NCBI RefSeq assembly: GCF_902833145.1
Contig: NZ_CADFEN010000009.1
Location: forward strand, 124,001-188,000
Source: Burkholderia sp. BCC0506
GTDB taxonomy: Bacteria; Pseudomonadota; Gammaproteobacteria; Burkholderiales; Burkholderiaceae
Direction: 5' to 3'
DNA length: 64,000 nucleotides
A program made the translations under genes and the position numbers. Positions 18,802 to 26,792 of the stretch are shown here, piece by piece. Positions within the stretch are counted from its first letter, which is position 1. Each line of letters begins with the position of its first letter. The notes under the pieces were generated by a model, which saw only the letters and a list, made by a program, of their open reading frames with translations, was not told the DNA's origin and did not search any database.

Positions 18802-20241
18802 TCAGCCGTGCCGGATCGCGATCGTCTTCAGCGCGGTGAAGCCGTACAGGGCCTCGAAGCCTTTCTCGCGGCCATGGCCCGAATGGCCGACGCCGCCGAA
18901 CGGCAGCTCGACGCCGCCGCCCGCGCCATAGTTGTTGATGAACACCTGCCCCGCGCGCAGCCGCCGCGCAAGCCGCAACTGGCGCGCGCCGTCGCGGGTC
19001 CAGACGCCCGCGACGAGGCCGTACGGCGTGCCGTTCGCGAGCGCGACGGCTTCGTCCTCGTCGACGAAACGCATCGCCGCGAGCACGGGGCCGAATACCT
19101 CCTCCTGTGCGAGCCGGTGCGACGGCGGCACGTCGCGCAACAGCGCGGGCGCTTGATAGAAGCCGCTTTCGGGCGCGTCGGCGACGACTTGCCCGTGCGC
19201 GGCCATCGGAATGCCGTCATGCTGCGCGTCGGACAGGAAATCCCACACGCGTTGCTGCTGCTTCGCGTTGATCAGCGGGCCGCAGTCGAGATCGGCGCGG
19301 CTCGGGCCGACCCGCAGCCCGTTGAACGCGGTGGCGAGGCGCTCGACGAGCGGCTCGTACACCGCGCGCTCGATCAGCACGCGGCTGCCGGCCGAGCAGG
19401 TCTGCCCGCCGTTCTGCACGATCGCGGACACGAGCACCGGCAGCGCCGCGTCGAGATCGGCGTCGGCGAACACGATTTGCGGCGACTTGCCGCCGAGTTC
19501 GAGCGTGACGGGCACGTGGTTCTCGGCCGCCATCTGCGTGACCAGCTTGCCGGTGGCCGGCGAACCCGTAAACGAGATGTGGTCGATGCCCGGATGGCGC
19601 GCGAGCGCGGCGCCCGCTTCATGGCCGTAGCCGGTGACGATGTTGAGCGCGCCGGCCGGCAGCCCGGCCTCGGCGGCCAGCTCGGCGACGCGCAGCACGG
19701 ACAGGCACGCGTCCTCGGCCGGCTTGACGACGCACGCGTTGCCGGCCGCGAGCGCCGCGCCGACGCTGCGCCCGAAGATCTGCATCGGGTAGTTCCACGG
19801 CACGATATGGCCCGTGACGCCGTGCGGCTCGCGCACCGTCAGCACCGTGTAGCCGGCCTGGTAGGGGAGGGTTTCGCCGTGCAGCTTGTCGGCGGCGCCC
19901 GCGTAGAACTCGAAGTAGCGCGCGAGCGCGGCCGCGTCGGCGCGTGCCTGCTTCAGCGGCTTGCCGGTGTCGCGTGCCTCGATCGCGGCGAGCTCCTCGA
20001 TCGAATCGGCCACGCGCGCCGACAGCCGCATCAGCACGCGGCCGCGCTCGGCGGCGCTGGCGGCGCCCCACGGGCCCGCGAACGCGTCGCGGGCCGCGGC
20101 GACCGCGCGCTCGATGTCGGGCGCCGTGCCGCGCGCGATCGTCGCGAACGGCTGGCCGTCGGACGGATCGACGACCGCGATGGTTTCCAGTTGCGCGGGC
20201 AAGGTCCATTCGCCCGCGATGAAATGCTTCGCTTCTTCCAT
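18802..20241 (-). CDS. NAD(P)-dependent aldehyde dehydrogenase
   Basis: A 479-aa member of the ALDH superfamily. It shows IVPWNYPMQ, the cofactor-site SFTGSPATGK, general-base LELGGKSPQIVF, catalytic Cys in NGGQTCSAGSR, and EEVFGPVLA. It oxidises an aldehyde to the acid in the cytosol. It is the first gene of a probable ALDH-SDR-MFS transcription unit. The start is supported by AGGAGGAGG 2-6 nt upstream of ATG. The leader carries the tandem 49-bp hairpin element. The specific aldehyde cannot be read from the sequence. Confidence 0.93.
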   Translation of the reverse strand: MEEAKHFIAGEWTLPAQLETIAVVDPSDGQPFATIARGTAPDIERAVAAARDAFAGPWGAASAAERGRVLMRLSARVADSIEELAAIEARDTGKPLKQARADAAALARYFEFYAGAADKLHGETLPYQAGYTVLTVREPHGVTGHIVPWNYPMQIFGRSVGAALAAGNACVVKPAEDACLSVLRVAELAAEAGLPAGALNIVTGYGHEAGAALARHPGIDHISFTGSPATGKLVTQMAAENHVPVTLELGGKSPQIVFADADLDAALPVLVSAIVQNGGQTCSAGSRVLIERAVYEPLVERLATAFNGLRVGPSRADLDCGPLINAKQQQRVWDFLSDAQHDGIPMAAHGQVVADAPESGFYQAPALLRDVPPSHRLAQEEVFGPVLAAMRFVDEDEAVALANGTPYGLVAGVWTRDGARQLRLARRLRAGQVFINNYGAGGGVELPFGGVGHSGHGREKGFEALYGFTALKTIAIRHG

Positions 20242-20251
20242 GCCTCCTCCT

Positions 20252-20349
20252 GTCGACCCGAGTTAGCGCTTCAGCGCTTACTCGGGTCCCATGCATCGCG
20301 GTCGACCCAGGTTAGCGCTTCAGCGCTTGCTCGGGTTCCATACCTTGTG
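20252..20349 (-). repeat. Two tandem 49-bp leader elements before the aldehyde dehydrogenase
   Basis: Copies at 20252-20300 and 20301-20349 are nearly identical (GTCGACCC, GTTAGCGCTTCAGCGCTT, CTCGGGT). In the transcript, copy 1 forms GACCCGAGT / ACTCGGGTC with an inner AGCGCT/AGCGCT arm and ends just before ACAGGAGG, the SD. Together with the array at 17773-17870 this makes four copies with an identical 49-bp period. Confidence 0.8.
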
Positions 20350-20437
20350 ATTGACGTGCAACGCAGCCGGCCCGACGCCCGGACATCCGGAACGATTATC
20401 GCGCCGATCGTCATCCGGACGCCACCGGTCGATTGGC

Positions 20438-20443
20438 TATAAT
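20438..20443 (+). promoter_or_regulatory. Consensus -10 of ppa
   Basis: A perfect TATAAT lies 85 bp upstream of the ppa start. No clear -35 is seen at the 17-bp spacing, so the call rests on the -10 alone. Confidence 0.5.
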
Positions 20444-20527
20444 GGCGCATTCCTTTTGGGGGACGCCCGCGACGGCATCGGCCGCGGCGCCCTGTCCCGA
20501 ATTCCCATCGACCTACAGAGAGTGCTC

Positions 20528-21055
20528 ATGAGCTTCAATCATGTTCCGGCCGGCAAGGACCTGCCGCAAGATTTCAACGTGATCATCGAGATTCCCGCGC
20601 AAAGCGATCCGGTGAAGTACGAGGCGGACAAGGAACTGGGCCTCCTCGTCGTCGACCGCTTCATCGGCACGGGCATGCGCTACCCGGTGAACTACGGCTA
20701 CATCCCGCAGACGCTGTCGGGCGACGGCGATCCGGTCGACGTGCTGGTGATCACGCCGTTCCCGCTGCTGGCCGGCTCGATCGTGCGTTCGCGCGTGCTC
20801 GGCATGCTGCAGATGACCGACGAGTCGGGCGTCGACGCGAAGCTGATCGCCGTGCCGCACGACAAGATCTGCCCGATGACGGCGAACCTGAAGTCGATCG
20901 ACGACGTGCCCGAGTACCTGAAGGACCAGATCAAGCACTTCTTCGAGCAATACAAGGCGCTCGAGAAGGGCAAGTGGGTGAAGGTCGAAGGCTGGGCCGG
21001 CATCGAAGCCGCGCACAAGGAAATCACCGACGGCGCCGCGAACTACAAGAAGTAA
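20528..21055 (+). CDS. ppa: Inorganic pyrophosphatase
   Basis: A 175-aa family I pyrophosphatase hydrolysing PPi to phosphate in the cytosol. Metal-binding signature DGDPVDVLV (about 66-74), [12 protein letters not shown], and VPHDKICPM are intact. Length matches E. coli Ppa (176 aa). The start at [13 protein letters not shown] is the family N-terminus. It has its own TATAAT promoter and terminates within the 3' end of the convergent GIY-YIG gene. Confidence 0.97.
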   Translation: MSFNHVPAGKDLPQDFNVIIEIPAQSDPVKYEADKELGLLVVDRFIGTGMRYPVNYGYIPQTLSGDGDPVDVLVITPFPLLAGSIVRSRVLGMLQMTDESGVDAKLIAVPHDKICPMTANLKSIDDVPEYLKDQIKHFFEQYKALEKGKWVKVEGWAGIEAAHKEITDGAANYKK

Positions 21056-21093
21056 GCGGCGTGCCGGCCGACGGCCGGCTCGTACGGAACGCG

Positions 21094-21134
21094 AACCGCG
21101 CGTGTCTCTTCAGGAGGCCGCGCGGTTTTGTTTT
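21094..21134 (+). terminator. Terminator of ppa inside the convergent gene
   Basis: AACCGCGCG (21094-21102) / CGCGCGGTT (21119-21127), with a 16-nt loop, is followed by TTGTTTT. The element overlaps the last codons and stop of the convergent GIY-YIG gene (stop at 21110). Confidence 0.65.
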
Positions 21135-21946
21135 GCGCGCATGGTTTTCCGGCGGGTGGGCGGTGAGGCAGGCGCGGCCGGGGCCTGCTTCGCGCGTTTC
21201 GCTCGGGGCGAGGCCACGGCCGGGGTGATCGCCGCGGTGGTTTTCGTGGCCGATGGACGGCGACGGGCCGGTGCGGAATCGGCGCCTTCGCGTACGCGCG
21301 CGGCGGGTTCGCCGGCAGTGGCTGGCACCTTCCCGTTTGACGGGGCGGAAGAGGGCGAGCCGGTTTTCTTGACCGGTGTGCGACGCGATGAGGTCTTTTT
21401 TGCGGCAGCATTGCCGTTGGTTTTTGCACGTTCCGGGTCTGGTGCGGCTCGATTCGATTGGGCCGGCGTCGACGCCGGCTCGCCCTTCGCGGGTTTCGCC
21501 TTCTTCGCGGCCGTTGCAGACCTGACAACTTTCCCGGCTTTCGCGTTGTTTCCGGCGACCTGTTCCGTTTCCGCCGTCTTCGCCGCATCGTCGATGTCGT
21601 TCCGCTGCCCCTTCTTCCGCCTGCGCACCGGCGCCTTCGTCTCGGCCGTGTCGCCGCTCCCGTCGAGCGCGACCGCTACCGGCAACACCGATTCCAGCGT
21701 GCGCAAACCGGCCGCCAGCTCGCGCTTTTTGGCGGGCGTGAGCCGCTTCACCCAGTATTCGGCGCGCGACGCGCTCGACCGGTCGGGCAGCGCAAACGTC
21801 GCGAGCACCGCACGCGGCTTGCGCGAGCGCGTGTAGCGTGCGCCCTTGCCGGACGCGTGTTCGTCGAAGCGCGCGGCGACATCGGTCGTGATGCCCGTAT
21901 AGACGCTGTCGTCGGCGCATTCGATCAGATACAGAAACCAGGACAT
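21110..21946 (-). CDS. GIY-YIG nuclease-family protein with histone H1-like tail
   Basis: A 278-aa protein. Residues 1 to about 90 are a UPF0213/YhbQ-type GIY-YIG domain (FLYLIECADDSVYTGIT, RFDEHASGKGARYTRSRKP, and the Glu in RAEYWVKRL). Standalone relatives stop near 100 aa. Here some 185 residues of Lys/Ala/Pro/Thr/Ser-rich low-complexity sequence follow, with many AAKK, PRAKRAK and RRKK patches resembling histone H1 or AlgP-type DNA-binding tails. The head probably acts on nucleic acid and the tail could tether it non-specifically to DNA. No operon partner is apparent. Confidence 0.85.
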   Translation of the reverse strand: MSWFLYLIECADDSVYTGITTDVAARFDEHASGKGARYTRSRKPRAVLATFALPDRSSASRAEYWVKRLTPAKKRELAAGLRTLESVLPVAVALDGSGDTAETKAPVRRRKKGQRNDIDDAAKTAETEQVAGNNAKAGKVVRSATAAKKAKPAKGEPASTPAQSNRAAPDPERAKTNGNAAAKKTSSRRTPVKKTGSPSSAPSNGKVPATAGEPAARVREGADSAPARRRPSATKTTAAITPAVASPRAKRAKQAPAAPASPPTRRKTMRAKQNRAAS

Positions 21947-21995
21947 GGCGGGGCGGCGGGATGCGAAGCCGCCAGTGTCTCAGAAAAAACGCGCG

Positions 21996-23030
21996 TCAAC
22001 GCCACCGGTCGCCGTGCCCGTCGCGAAAGCGGGTCGGCGCCGCGCCGAGTTCGCGCGTGAAGAAGCGCGTGAACGCGCTCGTCGAACGGAAGCCGACGCG
22101 CGCGCCGATCTCGCCGATCGGCAGCTGCGTGTTGAGCAGCAGGTCGCGCGCCTCGCCGAGCCGCGCCTGCGCGACGAGCGCATGGAACCCGACCGCTTCG
22201 CGATGCAGCCGCCGGCGCAGCGTCCAGCGCGACATCGCGAAGCGCGTGCACACGTGCTGCATCAGCGTGTCGGTCGGCACGTCGGTGTCGTCGGACGTAC
22301 GCAGCCAGTCGCGCACGCATTGCTCGACCGACGAGCCGAACGTCGACCGCGCGCGCACGCGCTCGCGTGCGGCGTCGGCCGCATGACGCTGGATGCCGGC
22401 GAGCGGTGCGTTGTAGCGCTCGAACGGCGTATCGAAGTGCGCGGAGCGCAGCACGAGGCGGTTGTGCGCGGCGTCGAACGATAGCGATGCGCCGAGCATG
22501 TCGCGCAGCGCGGCAACGGGCGCGAACGCGCGGCCGGCGAATTCGGCGTCATCGATGCGCGCCTGCGGATCGTACAGGCGCGCAAGCGCCGCGAGGATCG
22601 CGAGGTTCGCGAATGCGCTGCCCGCGTGCCGGCCGTCGCCTTCGTTCACGTATTCGAGCGCGATCGCGTCGCCGTTCTCGTGCGCGAAGACCCAGTCGAC
22701 GTTGCCGATCAGCTCGCGATAGTGCAGGTAACCGTGCAGCGCGTCGCGCAGCGTCGCCGCGTTGCACGTGATGCCGGCGAGTTCGGGAAACGGCACGAGC
22801 CACGGCTCGACCTGCGGCGGCGGGCGGCGCCACGACAGCGGCCAGTCGCTCGTCAGCTGCATCGCGGCCACGTGCCGGTCGCCCGCGATGCGGCGCGTGT
22901 CGTCGGCGAGCTCGGCCGGCCCGATGCCGAGCGTCTGGTAAAGCGGTGCGGGATCGATGCCGTTCATGCGCGCGTCTTCGCACAGCCAGCGGTAGATCCG
23001 GACCGATACCGATTTCTGTTGCAACTCCAT
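21996..23030 (-). CDS. AraC-family transcriptional regulator
   Basis: A 344-aa protein. The N-terminal region (about 20-200) resembles the Arabinose_bd domain of OruR/ArgR-type AraC regulators, with a FAHENGDAIALEYVNEG segment. The C-terminal 100 residues hold two HTH motifs: MSRWTLRRRLHREAVGFHALV and IGEIGARVGFRSTSAFTRFFTRELG. Start chosen at MELQQKSVSV, which has GGAGAC 3-6 nt upstream; longer frames have no similarity. It is divergent from the GH3 glucosidase (151 bp gap), its likely target. Confidence 0.9.
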   Translation of the reverse strand: MELQQKSVSVRIYRWLCEDARMNGIDPAPLYQTLGIGPAELADDTRRIAGDRHVAAMQLTSDWPLSWRRPPPQVEPWLVPFPELAGITCNAATLRDALHGYLHYRELIGNVDWVFAHENGDAIALEYVNEGDGRHAGSAFANLAILAALARLYDPQARIDDAEFAGRAFAPVAALRDMLGASLSFDAAHNRLVLRSAHFDTPFERYNAPLAGIQRHAADAARERVRARSTFGSSVEQCVRDWLRTSDDTDVPTDTLMQHVCTRFAMSRWTLRRRLHREAVGFHALVAQARLGEARDLLLNTQLPIGEIGARVGFRSTSAFTRFFTRELGAAPTRFRDGHGDRWR

Positions 23031-23181
23031 GTCTGTCTCCCTGTCGTCATGCCGTTCGGGTTTGTCCCCGCTGCGAGAGGTCAACGCATGCTCCTGCCGG
23101 TCAAGCGTGGTGACCGATCGATTTTTAGACTCGGACGCTGGAGTGGAGCCCCAAGTACAACAGAACGATTCTGGAGGATCA

Positions 23182-25428
23182 ATGAAAACTTCGCTGTTCC
23201 GGTGTTCGACGATCGCGTCCGCGTGCGCGCTCACGGTGCTGCTCGCATCGTGCGGCGGCGACGACATCCATGCGCCGGCCGACCCCGACGCGGCGGCCGA
23301 CCAGCGCGCGGCTGCGCTCGTCGCGCAATTGACGACCGACGAGAAGCTGCAGCTCGTGCACGGCACGGGCATGCCGGCCCTCGACCTGGGCGGCCCGTTC
23401 CCGGCCGACGCGCTGAACGGTGCGAGCTACATCCCCGGTGTGCCGCGGCTCGGCATTCCGGCGCTCAGCAGCGCCGACTCGGCGGGCGGCGTGAACGTGA
23501 AGAACGCGCGCGTGACCGCGCTGCCCGCGCCGGTCGCGCTCGCGGCGACGTGGGACCCGGCGCTCGCGGGCACCTACGGCACGCGCATCGCGCTCGAGTT
23601 GCGCGCGCTCGGCTTCGCGGAAGGGCTCGGCGGCGGCGTGAACCTCGCGCGCGAGCCGCGCAACGGCCGCACGTTCGAATACATGGGCGAGGACCCGGTG
23701 CTCGCGGGCACGCTGAGCGCCGCGCGCACGCAGGCCACGCAGGCGCAGAAGGTGATCGCGACGATCAAGCATTTCGCGTTCAACGACCAGGAAACCAACC
23801 GGATGACGGTCGATTCGGTCGTCGACGAGCGGACCATGCGCGAGGCCGAACTGCTTGCGTTCGAGATCGGCGTGAAGGACGGCCAGCCGGGCAACGTGAT
23901 GTGCGCGTACAACAAGCTGAACGGCGTGTATGCGTGCGAGAACCCGTATTTGCTGACGACCGTGCTGAAGAACGAGTGGGGCTTCAAGGGTGTCGTGCAG
24001 TCGGACTGGGGCGCGACGCATTCGACGGTCGCGGCCGTGCAGGCCGGACTCGACGAGGAACAGCCGGGCGCGGCCGACGACGGCAACGCGCCGCTCGGCT
24101 CGTACTTCAATTCGAAGCTGCGCGCGGCGCTGCAGGCCGGCAGCGTGTCGGTCGCGCGGCTGAACGACATGGTGCAGCGCAAGCTGCGCACGCTGATCCG
24201 CATCGGCGTGATGGACGCGCCGCCGAAGCCGGGCGGCGCGATCGACGAAGCCGCCGGCCATGCCGATGCGCTCGCGATCGCCCGGCAAGCGGCGGTGCTG
24301 CTGAAGAACGCGGCCGCGCCGGGCGACACGCAGCCGGTGCTGCCGCTGGCTGCCGCCACGCTCAAGTCGGTCGTCGTGATCGGCGGGCATGCGGACGCGG
24401 GCGTGCTGTCGGGCGGCGGCTCGGGGGCGGTGCCGGCGATCGACGGCAACGCGGTGACGTCCTGCCCGCAACCGGCCGGCATGCTGTTCGGCGGGTGCGC
24501 GACCTGGTACAAGTCCGCGCCGCTCGCCGCGATCCGCGCGAAGGCGCCGAACGCGTCGGTCAGCTATCTCGACGGTACCGACGCGAACGCCGCGGCGAGC
24601 GCGGCCGCGCAGGCCGATGTCGCGATCGTGTTCGCCACGCAGTGGCAGACGGAGGGGCTCGACCTCGCGAGCCTGTCGCTGCCCGATGCGAAGGCGGACC
24701 CGTACAACCAGCAATACGACCAGAACGCGCTGATCGCCGCGGTCGCCGCGAAGGCCAGGCGCGTGATCGTCGTGCTCGAGAACGGCAGCCCCGTGCTGAT
24801 GCCGTGGCTCGCGAACGTGCATGGCGTGCTGGACGCGTGGTATCCGGGCGCGCAGGGCGGCCAGGCGATCGCCGACCTGCTGTTCGGCGACGCGAACCCG
24901 TCGGGCCGGCTGCCGCTGACGTTCCCGAAGCAGGACGCCGACCTGCCGCAGCCGGCGATCGACCCGTCGAACCTGCGGAACGTCTACGCGGAAGGGCTCG
25001 CGTACGGCTATCGCTGGTTCGACGCGAAGGCGATCGAGCCGCTGTTTCCGTTCGGCTACGGGCTGTCGTACACGACGTATGCGTTGTCGGCGATGTCCGC
25101 GCAGGCCGACGCCGCGGGCAACGTGACGGTTGGCGTGACCGTGACGAACACGGGCGCGCGCGCCGGTACGCACACGGTGCAGATCTACGCGGCGCTGCCC
25201 GCATCGCTCGGCGAGCCGCCGAAGCGGCTCGTCGGCTGGACCAAGGTCGCGCTGCAGCCGGGCGAGGCGCGCACGGTCAGCATCGCGGTGCCGGCGCAGC
25301 GCTTCGCGGTGTGGGATCCGAGCGCGCACGCGTGGCGGATCGGCGCGGGCACCTATGGGCTGTCGGCGGCCGCGTCGTCGCGCGACCCGCAGGCGCTGTC
25401 GCAGACGGTGACGCTCGCCGCGCACTGA
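23182..25428 (+). CDS. GH3 beta-glucosidase lipoprotein
   Basis: A 748-aa glycoside hydrolase family 3 enzyme. The N-terminus is a lipoprotein signal (VLLASCGG), placing it in the periplasm or on a membrane. The (beta/alpha)8 domain carries IKHFAFNDQETNR and the nucleophile Asp in VQSDWGATHS. The second domain has AVLLKN and the ATQWQTEGLD region, and an FnIII-like C-terminal domain starts after PFGYGLSYTTY. It releases glucose or related sugars from beta-glucosides. SD GGAGG precedes ATG by 4-5 nt. It is probably controlled by the divergent AraC regulator. Confidence 0.93.
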   Translation: MKTSLFRCSTIASACALTVLLASCGGDDIHAPADPDAAADQRAAALVAQLTTDEKLQLVHGTGMPALDLGGPFPADALNGASYIPGVPRLGIPALSSADSAGGVNVKNARVTALPAPVALAATWDPALAGTYGTRIALELRALGFAEGLGGGVNLAREPRNGRTFEYMGEDPVLAGTLSAARTQATQAQKVIATIKHFAFNDQETNRMTVDSVVDERTMREAELLAFEIGVKDGQPGNVMCAYNKLNGVYACENPYLLTTVLKNEWGFKGVVQSDWGATHSTVAAVQAGLDEEQPGAADDGNAPLGSYFNSKLRAALQAGSVSVARLNDMVQRKLRTLIRIGVMDAPPKPGGAIDEAAGHADALAIARQAAVLLKNAAAPGDTQPVLPLAAATLKSVVVIGGHADAGVLSGGGSGAVPAIDGNAVTSCPQPAGMLFGGCATWYKSAPLAAIRAKAPNASVSYLDGTDANAAASAAAQADVAIVFATQWQTEGLDLASLSLPDAKADPYNQQYDQNALIAAVAAKARRVIVVLENGSPVLMPWLANVHGVLDAWYPGAQGGQAIADLLFGDANPSGRLPLTFPKQDADLPQPAIDPSNLRNVYAEGLAYGYRWFDAKAIEPLFPFGYGLSYTTYALSAMSAQADAAGNVTVGVTVTNTGARAGTHTVQIYAALPASLGEPPKRLVGWTKVALQPGEARTVSIAVPAQRFAVWDPSAHAWRIGAGTYGLSAAASSRDPQALSQTVTLAAH

Positions 25429-25504
25429 ATCCGCGACAACCGTACGGCACGCGGCCAGGCCACGCATGGCTTCGCCGCATGCCGATACGCCGGATGGCGC
25501 GGCG

Positions 25505-26683
25505 CTAGCCGGCGCTGCGCCGGAACGGATCGTGTTCGCGCAGTTCGTCGACGTACGCGTGGATATGCTCGGTCTCGCGCTCGAGAAAGCGCGCGACCGC
25601 ATCGGAAAACGCCGGATGCGCGAGCCAGTGCGCGGAGTGCGTGACGGTCGGCAGGAAACCGCGCGCGAGCTTGTGCTCGCCCTGCGCGCCGCCTTCGAAC
25701 GTGTCGAGCCCGGCCTCGATGCAGAATTCGAGCAACTGGTAGTACGCCGTTTCGAAATGCAGGCAGGGCACGTGCTCGATCGCGCCCCAGTAGCGCCCGT
25801 ACAGCGTGCCGCCGCCGTGTTCGCCGCGCCGGTACACGGCGAGCGCGCTCGCGATCGGCTGGCCGTCGGCTTCGGCGATCACGAGGAGCAGGTTCTCGGG
25901 CATCGTCGCGCCGATCGTACGGAAGAAGTCGAGGTTCAGGTACGGGCTCGAATAATGCTCGCGGTAGGTCTGCCGGTAGCAGCGCGAGAAGAAGCGCCAG
26001 TCGGCGTCGGTGATGCGGTCGCCGGTGAGCCGCCGGAAGGTCACGCCCGCGTCGTGCACCTTGCGCCGCTCCGCGCGGATGTTCTTGCGCTTTTTCTGCT
26101 CGAGCGTGCCGAGGAAATCGTCGAAGTGGCGGTAGCCGTCGTTGAGCCAGTGAAACTGCACGCCTTCGCGCAGCATCATGCCCATCGATTCGAGCAGCCG
26201 CGCTTCGTCGCCGGTCGGGAACAGCACGTGCAGCGACGACACGTCGCTCTGCTCGGCGAACGCGAGCAGCGTGGCCGCGAGCCGGCGGCGCGCGTCGTCG
26301 TTTGCCGCGAGCAGCCGCGTGCCCTGCACCGGCGTGAACGGCACCGCGCACAGCAGCTTCGGGTAATAGGCCAGGTTGTTGCGCTGGTATGCGTCGGCCC
26401 ATGCCCAGTCGAACACGTATTCGCCGTACGAATGCTGTTTCGCGTAGACGGGCGCGGCGGCCGCGAGGCGGCCGGTGCCCGCGTCGGTCAGCGTGACGAA
26501 ATGCGGCGACCAGCCGGTGTCGTCCACCGCGCAGCGCGCGACGTGCAGCGCGTCGAGGAATTCGTGGCGCAGGAACGGCGTGGGCTGCGCGTCGCGCGCG
26601 AGCAGCGCGTTCCATTCGTCGGCCGGCACCTCGGCCGGGGACGACAGGATGCCCGTGCGATAATCGATGCGTTCGTGTTTCAA
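25505..26683 (-). CDS. FemAB-like GNAT protein (DUF482/peptidogalycan family)
   Basis: A 392-aa protein of the DUF482 group, related to FemAB and GNAT acyltransferases. Conserved landmarks are TPFLRHEFLDAL, VFDWAWADAYQRN.LAYYPKL, HWLNDGYRHFDDFL, KKRKNIRAERRK, and the acetyl-transferase-like GRYWGA...LHFETAYYQ...FEGGAQGEHKLARGF. The family is widespread but its substrate is unestablished; transfer of an amino acid or acyl group to an envelope component is a guess. It is convergent with the glucosidase and divergent from nadE. Confidence 0.88.
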   Translation of the reverse strand: MKHERIDYRTGILSSPAEVPADEWNALLARDAQPTPFLRHEFLDALHVARCAVDDTGWSPHFVTLTDAGTGRLAAAAPVYAKQHSYGEYVFDWAWADAYQRNNLAYYPKLLCAVPFTPVQGTRLLAANDDARRRLAATLLAFAEQSDVSSLHVLFPTGDEARLLESMGMMLREGVQFHWLNDGYRHFDDFLGTLEQKKRKNIRAERRKVHDAGVTFRRLTGDRITDADWRFFSRCYRQTYREHYSSPYLNLDFFRTIGATMPENLLLVIAEADGQPIASALAVYRRGEHGGGTLYGRYWGAIEHVPCLHFETAYYQLLEFCIEAGLDTFEGGAQGEHKLARGFLPTVTHSAHWLAHPAFSDAVARFLERETEHIHAYVDELREHDPFRRSAG

Positions 26684-26792
26684 GCGTGAATCCGTACCGT
26701 TGGATGTTGCCGGATGCGGGCCGCCGTGGCCCGCGCCCGGATCGATTTCGTCAGCCGTTCAAGGCGCGCCGCCGGGCTGCGCCGCTCCCGCC

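Noticed and set aside
17773-20349. CRISPR array
   Set aside because: Only two copies per site, directly abutting without spacers, located in transcript leaders and no cas genes.
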